Assembly (NCBI GenBank): GCA_054601695.1
Contig: BAAHQB010000032.1
Coordinates: forward strand, 248,001 to 312,000
Direction of reading: 5' to 3'
DNA: 64,000 nucleotides
DNA from: Amorphochlora amoebiformis
Lineage: Eukaryota > Cercozoa > Chlorarachniophyceae
This document shows, one piece after another, positions 1 through 59,658 of this stretch; position 1 is the stretch's first letter; every line of letters begins with the position of its first letter. The notes beneath the pieces are model-generated. The model searched no databases. It was not told the origin of the DNA and was given only the letters and a program-made list of their open reading frames with translations. The position numbers were made by a program, and so were the translations under genes.

Positions 1-186
1 ACGAAATAGAGGGAGATAATGAAATCCCAGCTCTGAATTTGTAATATATATATATATTTATATATATATATATAAACGTGTATAATAGGTAGATCATATG
101 ATATGTAGCTGTGCACGAGGTTAATACATATATCTATACATACACACACACACACACATATATATACATATATATAATATACATAC

Positions 187-232
<46 letters not shown>

Positions 233-305
233 GTATGTATAGAGTAATATAACCTCAATTCCCATGTAAGCGACAACACCCAAGCCTAAAATATAAACAA
301 TATAT

Positions 306-358
<53 letters not shown>

Positions 359-1437
359 TATACATATATATACTATATACACATAACCATAACCCTACTT
401 GTACTCCAACCCTAACAAACAACAAAAATTGACTCAAATTCCTAATCAAACCTTAATACCTACCAAAAACAAAAATGCCTAAACCATTACGTAAGGCTAC
501 ATACGAAATTTACCTAACCCTAACCCTAACCCTAACCCAAATAGCCAAACCGAATTAATAATTTATTTAGCCATATGTTAATCCTTAAGATAACCCTAAT
601 GATACATACCGAAGTAGGAGAGAACAGCAATGGTACCCAGAGCCGCACTAATAACTTGAGAATTATCTTTTCGGAGGGAGATGGTTAGTCCTGTATATGA
701 GAGTATATATGTTTTATATATGCGCACTTTTAGATTGAGAATTATCTTTTCGGAGGGAGATGGTTAGTCCTGTATATGAGAGTATATATATTTATATATG
801 CGCACTTTTTCATTGAGAATTATCTTTTCGGAGGGAGATGGTTAGTCCTGTATACGAGAGTATATATGTTTTATATATGCGCACTTTTTAGATTGGGAAT
901 TATCTTTTCGGAGGGAGATAGTTAGTCCTGTATACGAGAGTATATATGTTTTATATATGCGCACTTTTTAGATTGGGAATTATCTTTTCGGAGGGAGATG
1001 GTTAGTCCTGTATATGAGAGTATATATTTTATATATGCGCAATTTTTAGTTTGAGAATTATCTTTTCGGAGGGAGATGGTTAGTCCTGTATATGAGAGTA
1101 TATATTTATATATGCGCAATTTTTAGTTTTGGGAATCATCTTTTCGGAGGGAGATGGTTAGTCCTGTATATGAGAGTATATATATTTATATATGCGCAAT
1201 CTTTAGTTTGAGAATGATCTTTTCGGAGGGAGATGGTTAGTCCTGTATATGAGAGTATATATATTTATATATGCGCAATTTTTAGTTTGGGAATTATCTT
1301 TTCGGAGGGAGATAGCTAGTCCTGTATATATGTTTTATATATGCGCACTTTTTAGATTGGGAATTATCTTTTCGGAGGGAGATAGCTAGTCCTGTACATG
1401 AGAGTATATGTATTTATATATGCTGTTTTTCTGGTTA

Positions 1438-1482
<45 letters not shown>

Positions 1483-1563
1483 GACACCCTTGCTAGAGAG
1501 AAGACTATTGTCCTCCCTATCGCCTTCGACTTCATCCTCATCCTATGTGTATATATATAAATG

Positions 1564-1622
<59 letters not shown>

Positions 1623-1646
1623 TGTAGTATACATGCACATTACATT

Positions 1647-1688
<42 letters not shown>

Positions 1689-1691
1689 TTA

Positions 1692-1736
<45 letters not shown>

Positions 1737-2011
1737 TGAGTACATACTTCATCTTCGTCATTGAAATCTCCTAAGGCAGCGCCATTTTGTGTAGGTCGTA
1801 CAGTGCAGCATCTACGCAATGTATATTTATATTCAATTGATATCATATGTTTGTATATTTTATTATATACTTCTTTTTGGGTAGGTCGTACAGTGCAGCA
1901 TATACGTAATGTACACATATATATATACAAACCTATAATATCAATTTAATATATAACTCTTTTGGGGAGATCGTACAGTGCAGCATCTATGTAAATAATA
2001 GTATAAATGAG

Positions 2012-2047
<36 letters not shown>

Positions 2048-2213
2048 AGAAACGTAGTAATCAGAGATGGAGGGGAGAGGATCGGATGGTTTGGATTTGG
2101 ATGGGGGTGAGTGCAGGCATGAGGTTATTGGATCACAATAAGGTAGAGCTGATACGACGCGGAGCGATAATTATCGAAACCACACGTACTAAGAACATGC
2201 CAGTGGAGTGCCG

Positions 2214-2260
<47 letters not shown>

Positions 2261-2389
2261 CAGTTATATGCGTATATTACATATTTGTAAAGAAATTTAC
2301 ACATTAATAGATATTGTATACCCTCCATCCCTTCGAATGAGAGCTGCCCACCAGTGCTTCATGTTTCCTATACTCCCGCAAAAATATTC

Positions 2390-2427
<38 letters not shown>

Positions 2428-2476
2428 TATATATATATATGATTTTCTATATTATATTACAAATATCTACATATAA

Positions 2477-2516
<40 letters not shown>

Positions 2517-2597
2517 GTTACACGCATGTAGAGTCTCCATCAGGACCAATGGGGTATAGTACATGTATATATACGTACAAACATATATATACATATA

Positions 2598-2685
<88 letters not shown>

Positions 2686-2897
2686 ATATATAGTAGACAT
2701 CCAATTAGACACTACATACCCTCAGACAACGTTCTTCTAAGCCTTGCAGACACCTCTTTCGTCATCTCCACCGTAGTTTGCTCCACCCCCCATTGAGGCG
2801 ACCTCACATTTGCTTCCACATCCTCTTTCTCATGCTTTTCTTCAGCCGCACCAACCTCAGACAAACCCGAGGTCTTCTCCTGGGAGTCGTTCAACAT
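1..2897 (-). CDS. Unrecognised acidic protein with one hydrophobic segment, 3' end outside window
   Basis: I do not recognise the family. Exons in transcript order are 2897-2720, 2367-2322, 2188-2156, 1811-1748, 1542-1488, 690-610 and 32-1, which runs off the window. Donors are GTATGT, GTATAC, GTATCA, GTATGT, GTGTCA and GTATGT; each acceptor ends in AG; phases 1,1,2,0,1,1 chain without a stop. The product begins [10 protein letters not shown], is Glu/Lys-rich, then has a short aromatic stretch ([11 protein letters not shown]), a Cys pair, an acidic run (GDFNDEDE then DEDEVEGD), and a likely membrane-inserted or buried helix [15 protein letters not shown]. An open reading frame at 3115-2924 (starts MHRVIQRGE, His/Lys/Ser-rich) joins in frame if a 29-base gap is an intron, so the true start may be 3115. 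A short sequence near 2520-2560 was not placed. The exon at 690-610 is preceded by nine copies of its own start. Confidence 0.55.
512..540. repeat. Short CCCTAA telomere-like array
   Basis: About four CCCTAA units lie inside an intron of the minus-strand gene. The surrounding 380-600 is degenerate CCTAA-rich sequence with no coding signal that I can see. Confidence 0.8.
691..1420 (-). repeat. Minisatellite of splice junction copies, nine units of about 79 bp
   Basis: The core ttttcggagggagatggtt recurs with period 78-80 (last step 70); its tcgg starts at 671 (real exon), 750, 828, 908, 988, 1066, 1144, 1223, 1302 and 1372. Read on the minus strand, each unit is a 3' splice site (acag) followed by the first 25-30 bases of the exon at 690-610 and then TA-rich intron filler. 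The copies lie upstream of the real exon in transcript direction. Confidence 0.9.
1440..1740. repeat. (TA)n intron microsatellites
   Basis: Runs of (TA)n with scattered TG, CA and AAA interruptions surround the 1488-1542 exon. The open frames here translate to IYIYIY and are repeat artefacts. Confidence 0.9.
1880..1995 (-). repeat. Two decayed copies of the 1811-1748 exon start
   Basis: The motif gatcgtacagtgcagcat, or a one-base variant, occurs near 1886 and 1968 as well as in the real exon. On the minus strand it reads as intron end plus the first bases of the exon. Confidence 0.75.
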
Positions 2898-11030
<8,133 letters not shown>

Positions 11031-11708
11031 GTAACCCTAACCCTAACCCTAACCCTAACCCTAATCGTAACCACCCTTATTCCAACTCTAACCCTAACCC
11101 TAACCCTAACCCTAACCCTAACCACCTTCCCTAACCCTAACCTAACCCTAACCCTAACCCTAACCCTAACCCTAACCATCCTCATCCCAACGCTAATTAA
11201 CCCTCACCCTAACCTAACTCTAACCTTATCTGTAGCCCTAACCCTAACCCTAACCCTAACACTAACCCTAACCACCCTTATTCCAACTCTAACCCTAACC
11301 CACCCTAACCCTAACCCTAACCCTAACCCTAACCCTAACCCTAACCCTAACCCTAACCCTAACCATCCTCATCCCAACTCTTAACCCTAAGCCTCACCCT
11401 AACCCTAACCCTATCTGTAGCCCTAACCCTAACCCTATCCGTAGCCCTAACCCTAACTCTAACCCTAATCCTATCCGTAGCCCTAACCCTAACCCTAATC
11501 CTTACCCTAACCCTAACCCTCACCCTATCCCTAACCCTAATCCTTATCTGTAGCCCTAACCTTAACCCTATCCGTAGCCCTAACCCTAATCCTAACCCTA
11601 ATCCCGACATAAACCTGACCATAACCCTAACCCTAACCCAAACCCTAAGCCTCACCCTAGCCCTAATCCTGACCCTAACCCTTACCTTAACCCTAACCCT
11701 AACCCCAT
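11031..11708 (+). repeat. Interstitial CCCTAA array within an intron
   Basis: It starts directly at the exon end with gtaaccctaacc. Degenerate units (tatctgtagccctaac, catcctcatcccaac) recur, showing local duplication of whole sub-blocks. Confidence 0.9.
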
Positions 11709-11712
11709 CTAT

Positions 11713-11757
<45 letters not shown>

Positions 11758-11767
11758 AAATGTATAG

Positions 11768-11801
<34 letters not shown>

Positions 11802-11838
11802 TATACATATATGTATACATATATACCTATACATATAC

Positions 11839-11873
<35 letters not shown>

Positions 11874-11892
11874 ACATACATATATAAAACAG

Positions 11893-23846
<11,954 letters not shown>

Positions 23847-24514
23847 GCAGAAGCTAAAAGCGCGCTACAAATACTGCGTACATACATTAGATAGATACAC
23901 TGGAAAAAATAAGAAATACATGTATGTGCGCGCACAGCGGATTTATTTATTAAACATGGCTAGTACAAGATCGTTTATTCAACGTGAATTGGTGTTTTTT
24001 TTTATACATTAACTAGATTAAAACTAGTAAAAACTGGACCAATCAGATATGAATAATTGTTATTATATGTCTACCGTCAGTAATCTCTCTCTGACAATGA
24101 ATTGTGCTAGGCCATTTTTCTCTGATACATGTAGAGATGTACGTTTAAACCGAACTCTACCCATAACCCTAACTCTAACCCTAACCCTAACCCTACGTTA
24201 GATACATCTCTAGTACATCTGTACATACTTAACAATTGTGAATCATAAGTGACTTAATTAGCTATATATTCCAGAGATTGTCTATATCACAGTATAGCCA
24301 GATTGTTTCTAGAGATGAACTTGGAATCATAGCGTCGATATGCCTCGGGCATACCGAGTCTCGTTTGGATCTCAGATAGTGATAATCAAGATAATAAAAC
24401 CAGAACAGTGCTAGCCGATTCGCATGCCCATTCACGTCACTGACGGTCTGGAATATTCAATAGACTAGTAATTTACACGTTTAGTACGTATCAGGGCATG
24501 TATTTAGTGTATAT

Positions 24515-24692
24515 GGATGCCAACACTGGGTACGTACGTACGTTCGCTTGACATTTGACATACATAGATTGCGTAGGCAAGTATGTCTAGTACGTACGTA
24601 TAGTCATGCCAACACTGGGTACGTACGTACATACGCTAGACATTAGACGTACATACATTGCGTAGGCAAGTACGCCTCGTACGTACGTATGT
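24515..24692. repeat. Two tandem copies of an 88-bp GTAC-rich unit
   Basis: Both copies contain atgccaacactgggtacgta, then a cgctagacatt-like segment, then gcgtaggcaagta and a second gtacgtacgta. The tetranucleotide palindrome GTAC is iterated inside each. Confidence 0.8.
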
Positions 24693-25844
24693 ATACGTGC
24701 AAGATATTATGATTACATATATTATATACGTATACGTAGTAATGGCTAGCTCAACTAGCCTTATCATGAGCAAGAAGCTACATGACAGTACATGTACGTG
24801 TGTATGTTCGTATATTGTGCAACTTATAACCATATTTAGTTTAATAAGTCAATCTATAAAAACCTTAGTAATTACTTGCTGTGTATGGGCGTACATTTTT
24901 GGGCTAGCTTGTGCCGTGTAGTAGGCACGTGTGTACACGTGCACTGGTGTCATGTAGTAGGCACTCGTACTAGACGTACACGTTCTAGAATCAAGATGTA
25001 CATCATAGTAGTATATAAGATTCATGATACGTATGTATACTAGATATATACTATATGTTGAATGGTATACGATCATCAGTCTAGGATACGTGTACATATC
25101 TAGCATGTATATATCTTCATGATGTAGTAATATATACAGTAGATACATATACATAGGAGTGCCGATAAATATATATGTATATGTATATTTTATATATATA
25201 TGTATGTATGTATAATCATATATATATATATATATATATATATTATCTAGATTGTATGTCACAAGGCTTATAACTATTATCTAGATTATAACTAAATTGG
25301 TATATGTGTTGAGTAATATTATCTCGGTACGAATTAGTGTAATTACTGGGCATATCATAACATCTAGTATATCTACTATTTGAAGTCATGCATACATCAA
25401 TGTCTAGAATGTAGCATTCCCTGGGTATATGGTACATTTACTAGAATATTTATATCTCATCCGATCTCTCAGCCTTAACATACAATGAAATTTCCAAGTT
25501 CATAATGATGTATAACTATAATTCTTGACACCAGTCGGATAACGACTACATACATATACAAGCTGGGTACAATTAAATGGTTGTCAGACTTGGTATACTT
25601 AACGATCTCGCTATCACGCTATAGATATTTAGCAGATTTTTCTAGACACTTCAAAGAAAAAGGGAAAAAAAAAGAGGCCTGAACCTAGTGAACACGTGTC
25701 TGGGTTAAAATTAGGGGTTCAGTTTAGTATTCTCTAGTGTAAATAAAAAAAGATTTGGAAATCTTTTTTGTTTGACGGAGCTAAGACATGTAGAATATTC
25801 ATATCCAATTAGAATATTCATGTCCAATTCCTAACAATTTCGGA

Positions 25845-25927
25845 ATTTTTATTTTTTCGCTATGGGTTGCTAGACGAAAAACTGGGTACATTTTTTATCT
25901 TTTCGCTATGGGTTGCTAGACGAACTA
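25845..25927. repeat. Two direct repeats around tcgctatgggttgctagacg
   Basis: The 22-base core tcgctatgggttgctagacga occurs twice about 50 bases apart, each preceded by tttttat/tttttatctttt. Its function is unknown. Confidence 0.75.
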
Positions 25928-26036
25928 CTGAGATACATAATAGTTGAATAATGTAGTACTATGGTCTAAACTAAGTGAGTAGAAGCTGAAATAGATTGGT
26001 AATAATACACATACATTTAGAGAGGAGAGGAAGGTT

Positions 26037-26220
26037 ATGAATGAGCTAGGGAGAGAGAGAGAGAGATTTAGAGATTCTGAGAGATGGAGAGATTCTGAGA
26101 GATGGAGAGATTCTCAGAGATGGAGAGATTTTGAGAGAAGGGAAAATCGGTATTGGAGAGTGTTGGCTCGTTACCTACCTCTCTCCAGCGCTATTATACA
26201 GAAAACTATACTTAGTACAT
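26037..26220 (+). other. Small open frame with four 18-bp repeats, coding status unclear
   Basis: An ATG at 26037 opens a frame with the repeat RDSERW four times (18-base unit gagattctgagagatgga), then [13 protein letters not shown]. It ends in (TA)n without a clear donor. It could be a first exon, or simply a GA-rich minisatellite. Confidence 0.25.
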
Positions 26221-26246
26221 ATATATGTTTATATATATATATATAT

Positions 26247-26279
<33 letters not shown>

Positions 26280-26282
26280 CAT

Positions 26283-26316
<34 letters not shown>

Positions 26317-26380
26317 GTGTATATATTGATGAATATGTATATATATATATATATATACGTGTAAAATTAAATACACACAA

Positions 26381-26423
<43 letters not shown>

Positions 26424-26698
26424 TATACATATGTTGTATATTACTTGTACACATAACATATTCTTAATTAGATAGAATACACAAGCCAAAAAAAAGGGAT
26501 ATACCAATCCCTAGAAATGAAAAAAAGAAAAAACACAACAATTCTTGTAAACACACACACACACTCTCACCACTACAACTACATTAATAAACACAGCATT
26601 CTATAATGCATGTGTAAAAACTATCTTCGTGGGCTATAAAATTGGCCAAAATATCTCCCTCTCCTCTCGGAACTTATTCATTCTCTCACGATGCTTAC

Positions 26699-26909
26699 TC
26701 CGGTCTGGATGTCCAGCGTCCCACGGATGTCCCATGACACTCTAAGCCCAATCGCATTACCTTAGGTCGTAGGATATTCTGGTCCACCAACATCTCCCGG
26801 GTAAACAGTACGCCGCGTGATCTTTGTGCTGCAGGTTGAAATCCATAATTTTGCGGCGAAATTGTCGGGATTGTAGATTGAGAGAGCGCCTAGATATGTA
26901 TGTATTGAG

Positions 26910-26998
<89 letters not shown>

Positions 26999-27763
26999 CA
27001 TATATATATATATTATCTACATATGTATATTGCAGAGGCAAGAGACACCCATATGTACATGTATATATGCTTAAAGCAGTCAGGTAAGGGTCTTACATAT
27101 GTAAAGTTTACAAGAAGGATACATCATGATGCTCTTAGAGATGGAAAACACTCATGTACATTCACATGGCCTATCTATCACAAACCGTCAAAAAATATAT
27201 ATGTACATATGTACACGGCCAGAAATACGTACTACCACAGTGTATAAAAAACACACGTAAACACTTTTCATTTTTACACGTCTCTACGTATGCATGCTCT
27301 AAACGCATTATCGACATACTGACTCCGCCAATATTTATACCCTCGCGAGTCTTGACATACTCAGATGCCTCACAGGTTTACATATCATGGTAGCGAAAAG
27401 GGTCAGAATATATGTTTCCACATTCTAAATTAAATACCTTTGAGACACCGTTGGAAGACCGAAAGGGAATTATCCTCACCTGCGTATTATGATCGAATCA
27501 GACACGTTTCCAACACGCCAAGCGTCTGACAATCTTGCCTTTTTCCGAATGCGTGCACGGCTACAGCGGACAACTCGCTGTTTGATTTCCTCTTTTTCCT
27601 GCTTGAGATATAGCCTCTCTTTTTTCGCCTCATGTGCTCTGTTGCAGTCTGTGGTGGGGAAAACAGTGGAGTTTTGGCGTGTGTAGCACACCCTCTTGGC
27701 CGAGCGGAAGCTCATTGCTCGTGGAGAGGTCCAATGGTGGTATGACTCGTATGAGTACTGCAA
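26699..27763 (-). CDS. Unrecognised basic, coiled-coil-like protein
   Basis: Exons in transcript order are 27763-27480 (ATG at 27763, donor GTGAGG) and 26889-26761 (acceptor tctag, donor-like GTAATG). Phase 2 carries across the 590-base intron with no stop. The first exon starts MQYSYESYHH and contains a charged helix-like stretch AKKERLYLKQEKEEIKQR followed by RARIRKKARL; the second reads RKIMDFNLQHKDHAAYC. At 26761 the frame meets TAA unless a 19-base intron (26760-26742) is removed; then exon 26741-26699 (VSWDIRGTLDIQTG, donor GTAAGC) follows in frame. The gene therefore either ends at 26758 or continues leftward. I do not recognise a domain. Confidence 0.45.
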
Positions 27764-28126
27764 ATCTTGAGCATGTTTTTGGGGTAAATTGACCCAATAA
27801 AATCCGGCTCTTTCTGGAGGCTGCTCAATACTATCCAGATTGATATATCAGTCTCTAATACTCTCTATTATCCAAAATTATTAATATCTTATCTAAGATA
27901 TACCAAAATATCTGTTTGATAAATTTGGTTTCAAGATTTAAAAATATTAAATCGGATTTTTCCAGATGATGGAAATCGCACACACCCACGTACAAGAATA
28001 TTGTATAATCCTCATTTGTCTGAATTATTACTGATACGGCATTCACAAGTTGAATCCCAACCCACCTTGAAATTCATCAGATGAATAGACGCTTGGGCCG
28101 TAACCGCCAAACCTAGACTTCAGTTG

Positions 28127-28375
28127 TAAACCCTAACCCTAACCCTAACTCTTAACCTAAACCTAACCCTAACCCTAACCCTCACCGAAAACCTAACCCT
28201 AACCCCAACCCTGACACTAACCTTAATCCTAACCCTTGGCTTTTGCAACGTCTCGAAGCTAGGGATAGGGTTAGGGTTAGAATTAGGGTTGGGGTTAGGT
28301 TAGGGTTAGGGATATGGTCAGGGTTAGAATTAGGGTTAGGGTTAGGGTTAGGGTTAGGGTTAGGTTAGGGTTGGA
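28127..28375. repeat. CCCTAA and TTAGGG arrays meeting head to head
   Basis: CCCTAA-type units from 28127 to 28240 are followed, after about 20 bases (cttttgcaacgtctcgaagc), by TTAGGG-type units to 28375. The two together form an inverted telomere-repeat structure in the intergenic region before the S1-domain gene. Confidence 0.9.
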
Positions 28376-28494
28376 GCATGTTCGTATACCGGCGAACTTT
28401 GGTATGTATATATGTATTATATTATATTATATTATATTATATATATATATATATATATTATATATGTGTGTATATATGTATATATGTATATATT

Positions 28495-28536
<42 letters not shown>

Positions 28537-28653
28537 TATACATATACAAACATATCTACATACATCTAGGTTCATCTTCTGCCGTCATGAGTACTCTTAA
28601 TCTGTCACTCTGTTTGGTCACGTAATATTTTGGGAACCTCTAATAATAGCAAA

Positions 28654-51812
<23,159 letters not shown>

Positions 51813-52398
51813 ATCTCTGACTTGATCAGACGTAAAAATGCATGCTAATAGCTTTTCGAAAGATAATAATTGTATGTATATATATATGTACACAGTTAAA
51901 CTTGATCGATCCGTGTGTGTTAAGTCTTATCAATATGTCCGTGAGTCAATGAGTAGTTGTGCCGCATCGATTATAACTAGTATAAATAGTGAAACCTAAG
52001 TTACTAGACTTATACTAGCTGTACGTTGTTCTAGTTGTCAACAGAAATCGAGCCAAGCTATATCTAGAGTGTTATCTCTTGTCACAAAAGCTAAATTTTT
52101 TACTAGTTTGAGCTCGATTATTAATAGTGAATTCGAATGGTCTGTAACAAGTGATAAGTTTAAAATTTCATAGCAAGAGAATTGAATAGCTACAAGTCAG
52201 CGTGCGCAAGGCTCGATTTGATATCCCCTGGCGCTTCTCTAAATCGAGCTCTACACCCGACCTCTCTTCACAGGAATTCTTTTATAATTTACAGACCGGA
52301 GCTTTACTCTTGGTCCAAGACTATTTGGATCGACAATTATAACCCAAACGTGTATACTTTTCCCTTCACACAATACAGGAGCGTGTCCAACAAGGACT
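51813..52398. other. Convergent intergenic region
   Basis: Normal-complexity DNA between the stop of the plus-strand gene and the 3' end of the minus-strand gene. It is rich in CTAG/ACTAG motifs, as is the intergenic region near 24000-25400. No gene is seen on the plus strand; minus-strand open frames to 52251 are an alternative reading of the neighbouring gene's end. Confidence 0.6.
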
Positions 52399-53227
52399 CT
52401 AAATCCGCCCACGGAACCACTTATTTCTGTGGTCAGGGTATTACCTTCCTCTTCCCGCATGCTGGACGTTCCACCTATACTCCAATCTTCGCTCGTTCCA
52501 CTCTCGATCAGTCTTCATGCGCACGTCGATCCTGAGCCGCTCATATAAATACTGAACCAAGGGGTTGAGATAACGATCGAAGGATAGCGCCCGCGGACTA
52601 ATCCGTAGCAGCTCTGACAGTGTGCTCCCCCTCTTGGTGATAACCATATCCTCATATGTGTCTAAGGAAGGAATCTTGAGTTCCTTGGATGAGACTAACG
52701 TGACTAGGTTCGGATTGGATGACGCATAGCTTTGAGCAAAGCTCTGCAGAAATTTTCCGGAGTTCATTTTCTCCTGTCTTCGCTCCTGTATGTATAGAAG
52801 TCAGAATCCACCCAAAAGCACAATCAAAAGGAAAAAAAATTGTCGGTATAGGCCTACCCGAAGAAGGTAAACGCTCTCTCCGTGTAGGAATCGGAACCCG
52901 AAGTGTAGTCGCTTCGACTGAAATATGGTCCTCCATGTGCGATTGAAAACCATAACTTCGAACGCTGGGCAACGTATTTCTTTAATATACACAACAGTGA
53001 TACAATTTAAGCTTCCTACCTTCTCTTGAAACTTGGATCTGGGCCGACGGCTGGCATATAGCTTTTAGGTTTCCAGGCTTCGGTAAACACTTCGCTACCA
53101 CACCCTTGTCTTTCGTGAATTCGCGATATCTTACGGAATCATCAAAAGCAACACGTTTCCTCTTGAAGATCTGGCCACGCTTTAGATCAACATTCAGAGG
53201 GGAAGCTCCTCTGACGACCGCTAACAT
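52399..53227 (-). CDS. Unrecognised protein, three or four exons
   Basis: Exons in transcript order are 53227-53020, 52964-52858, 52785-52445 and perhaps 52426-52399. Introns are short and not TA-rich: 55 and 72 bases, and if real 18 bases. Phases 1,0,2 fit. The product begins MLAVVRGASPLNVDLKRG, has RVAFDDSVRYREF, then FGFRFLHGESVYLL, and a conserved-looking block LDTYEDMVITKRGSTLSE with SFDRYLNPLVQYLYERL, ending basic (QHAGRGR). Reading through 52444 gives TAA at once; removing an 18-base gt...ag segment adds NKWFRGRI and a stop at 52399. The frame also stays open upstream to an acceptor-like tttag near 53276, so the ATG may be internal. No family is recognised; length is about 220-230 residues. 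Confidence 0.5.
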
Positions 53228-54729
<1,502 letters not shown>

Positions 54730-55043
54730 TCACTCCCTCTTCCCCTTCCCCTCCCCTGAATCCATTGCAGCCGCGCAAAGTAGCGCCTGAGCTGCATAAT
54801 ATGTGCTCATAATCGCCAACTCAATGCCGACTCCCCCGTCCACCGCAGGGTCGAATTTCTGGAGAGCAAGGCAGCTGTCGCTTGCGACGAAGAGAAGAGC
54901 CCCGAGGGCAGTTGGGAGCGGACGGGGGATACTCATAGGGCTTGCTGAGAAGGGCTTGGAGACCTGAATCGGTTTGTTGGAGTTAAGATTCGTGTTGGTG
55001 TGATGGTATGTGAGTTGAGTGTTATTCAGATTCGTGTATCATG

Positions 55044-55081
<38 letters not shown>

Positions 55082-55222
55082 AAATATATATTAATATATA
55101 TATATATATAAATATATATATATAATATATATGTATATATTAATATGTATATATATATATATACTATATATATATATATATATATATATTATATTCATAC
55201 ATACATATATATGTGTATGTAT

Positions 55223-55282
<60 letters not shown>

Positions 55283-55304
55283 CATATAAATATATAGATA
55301 TACA

Positions 55305-55347
<43 letters not shown>

Positions 55348-55442
55348 TACATATAAACACACATATATATATATACACATGCATGCACATATGTATGTAT
55401 GTATATACATATATGCATATGTATATGTACATATATATACAT

Positions 55443-55496
<54 letters not shown>

Positions 55497-55541
55497 TATG
55501 TGTGTATTTATTTATATTATACATAAACATCTAAATAATTA

Positions 55542-55575
<34 letters not shown>

Positions 55576-56310
55576 AAGTGTGTGTGTTTGTGTGTATAAT
55601 TATCAATTCAAATACCGCGCACCACGCCATCGTGGCGATAATAGCTGCATACACCATCACTGGAATCTTCAGCTCTGGCTCCACGTTAGGCTCCAAGTAC
55701 ACGTACATACCGCACCCATACGATGCCTTCAAGGCACACAAATACGCATACAATACATATCATTCACACACACGGCTAAATTAACCACAGAACTAATTCT
55801 CAAGTATGTACGAGTACTCATACATACATTTGACACCAGGAGAAGGCCTTTAATACTTACCGCTACGGCCAAAACGATGACTGAGGCTGACGTCAGCTTA
55901 GGGAAGCCCAGGGCCGCAATGTAGAATACGTGTGCAACAAAGAACGACCCGAGCCCCCCGATGAAGATGTCAACCGTCGGAAGTAGCATAATATCGCCGA
56001 CAGAGGAGAACACAAGGCCCAAAAGCATAAACCTGCATAATTATCGACACAAGATAACAGACTAATATGAAACGAGATAGTTTTTATGTACAAGTGACAC
56101 TCGCACGTACGTTTGCGGGGTGGAGTTGCGTGAGAGAAGATACTGCAGGATGAAGATGGGGATGGGCTTCAAGGAGCTGTGAATAACGTCGACGAGGCCT
56201 GGAGAGCCTTCTACCAAATAGAACTTGGCACCAATATGCGCCACACCAGCACACGCGGCCAAGATCCACGCCAGCGTCACCACACCCATCTCCGCGCCAA
56301 AACGTGACAC
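54730..56310 (-). CDS. YhhN/TMEM86 family membrane protein (lysoplasmalogenase type)
   Basis: TMEM86-type enzymes hydrolyse the vinyl-ether bond of lysoplasmalogens; bacterial YhhN proteins share the fold. Exons in transcript order are 56310-56111, 56032-55861, 55726-55616 and 54963-54730 (TGA). Phases 2,0,0 fit; 717 bases give 238 residues, a usual family length. Family-like segments in order: [15 protein letters not shown] (the conserved Lys-Pro at the first helices), [17 protein letters not shown] (with the conserved Gly-Asp), [46 protein letters not shown] and [11 protein letters not shown]. About eight membrane helices are expected. The first two introns are 78 and 134 bases and ordinary; the third is 652 bases and mostly (TA)n. 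The protein ends in a short charged tail GEGKGKRE. Start is the first ATG, 262 bases from the divergent start of the next gene. Confidence 0.88.
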
Positions 56311-56572
56311 AGTCTAACGTCGCGGCTAAACACTATGTGACATAGCAATCCGTCACGAGAGACACTTCGTGACCTTATGAAGAATCACGATGTCACACCT
56401 GCCGAAAAGATCGCCTAAGAAATTAAAACAGGTGGCGACCTCGGGCTTGTGTAGGGTACCGGCTGGCGGCGTCGCGAAGGAGTCTTTGTGAGGCGTGTCT
56501 GGGCGTAAAGTTAAGGAAAAACCGAGGAAAGTCGCTGTCACATCGTCTCAGACAGGCTGACACTCGGCGAAA
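56311..56572. promoter_or_regulatory. Divergent promoter region with repeated GTGACA/TGTCAC motifs
   Basis: It separates the start codons of two divergent genes. The heptamer-like motif cgtgaca/tgtcacg and close variants occur at least six times (near 56302, 56337, 56353, 56366, 56389 and 56537). No TATA box is evident. Their role as binding sites is inference. Confidence 0.4.

Positions 56573-59658
<3,086 letters not shown>

Larger units (their letters stand above)
23847..26036. other. Intergenic region of normal complexity
   Basis: It lies downstream of the hydratase stop codon. It contains a short CCCTAA run (24163-24198), a region rich in GTAC and CTAG palindromes (24520-25100), and poly-A/poly-T stretches. 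One small open frame at 24742-24921 (starts MASSTSLIMSKKLHD, with a hydrophobic C-terminal half) has no splice or homology support. A short (TA)n tract lies near 25216-25242. Confidence 0.6.

Noticed and set aside
28127-28375. A true chromosome end
   Set aside because: Arrays are short, interrupted and flanked by genes on both sides, so they are interstitial.
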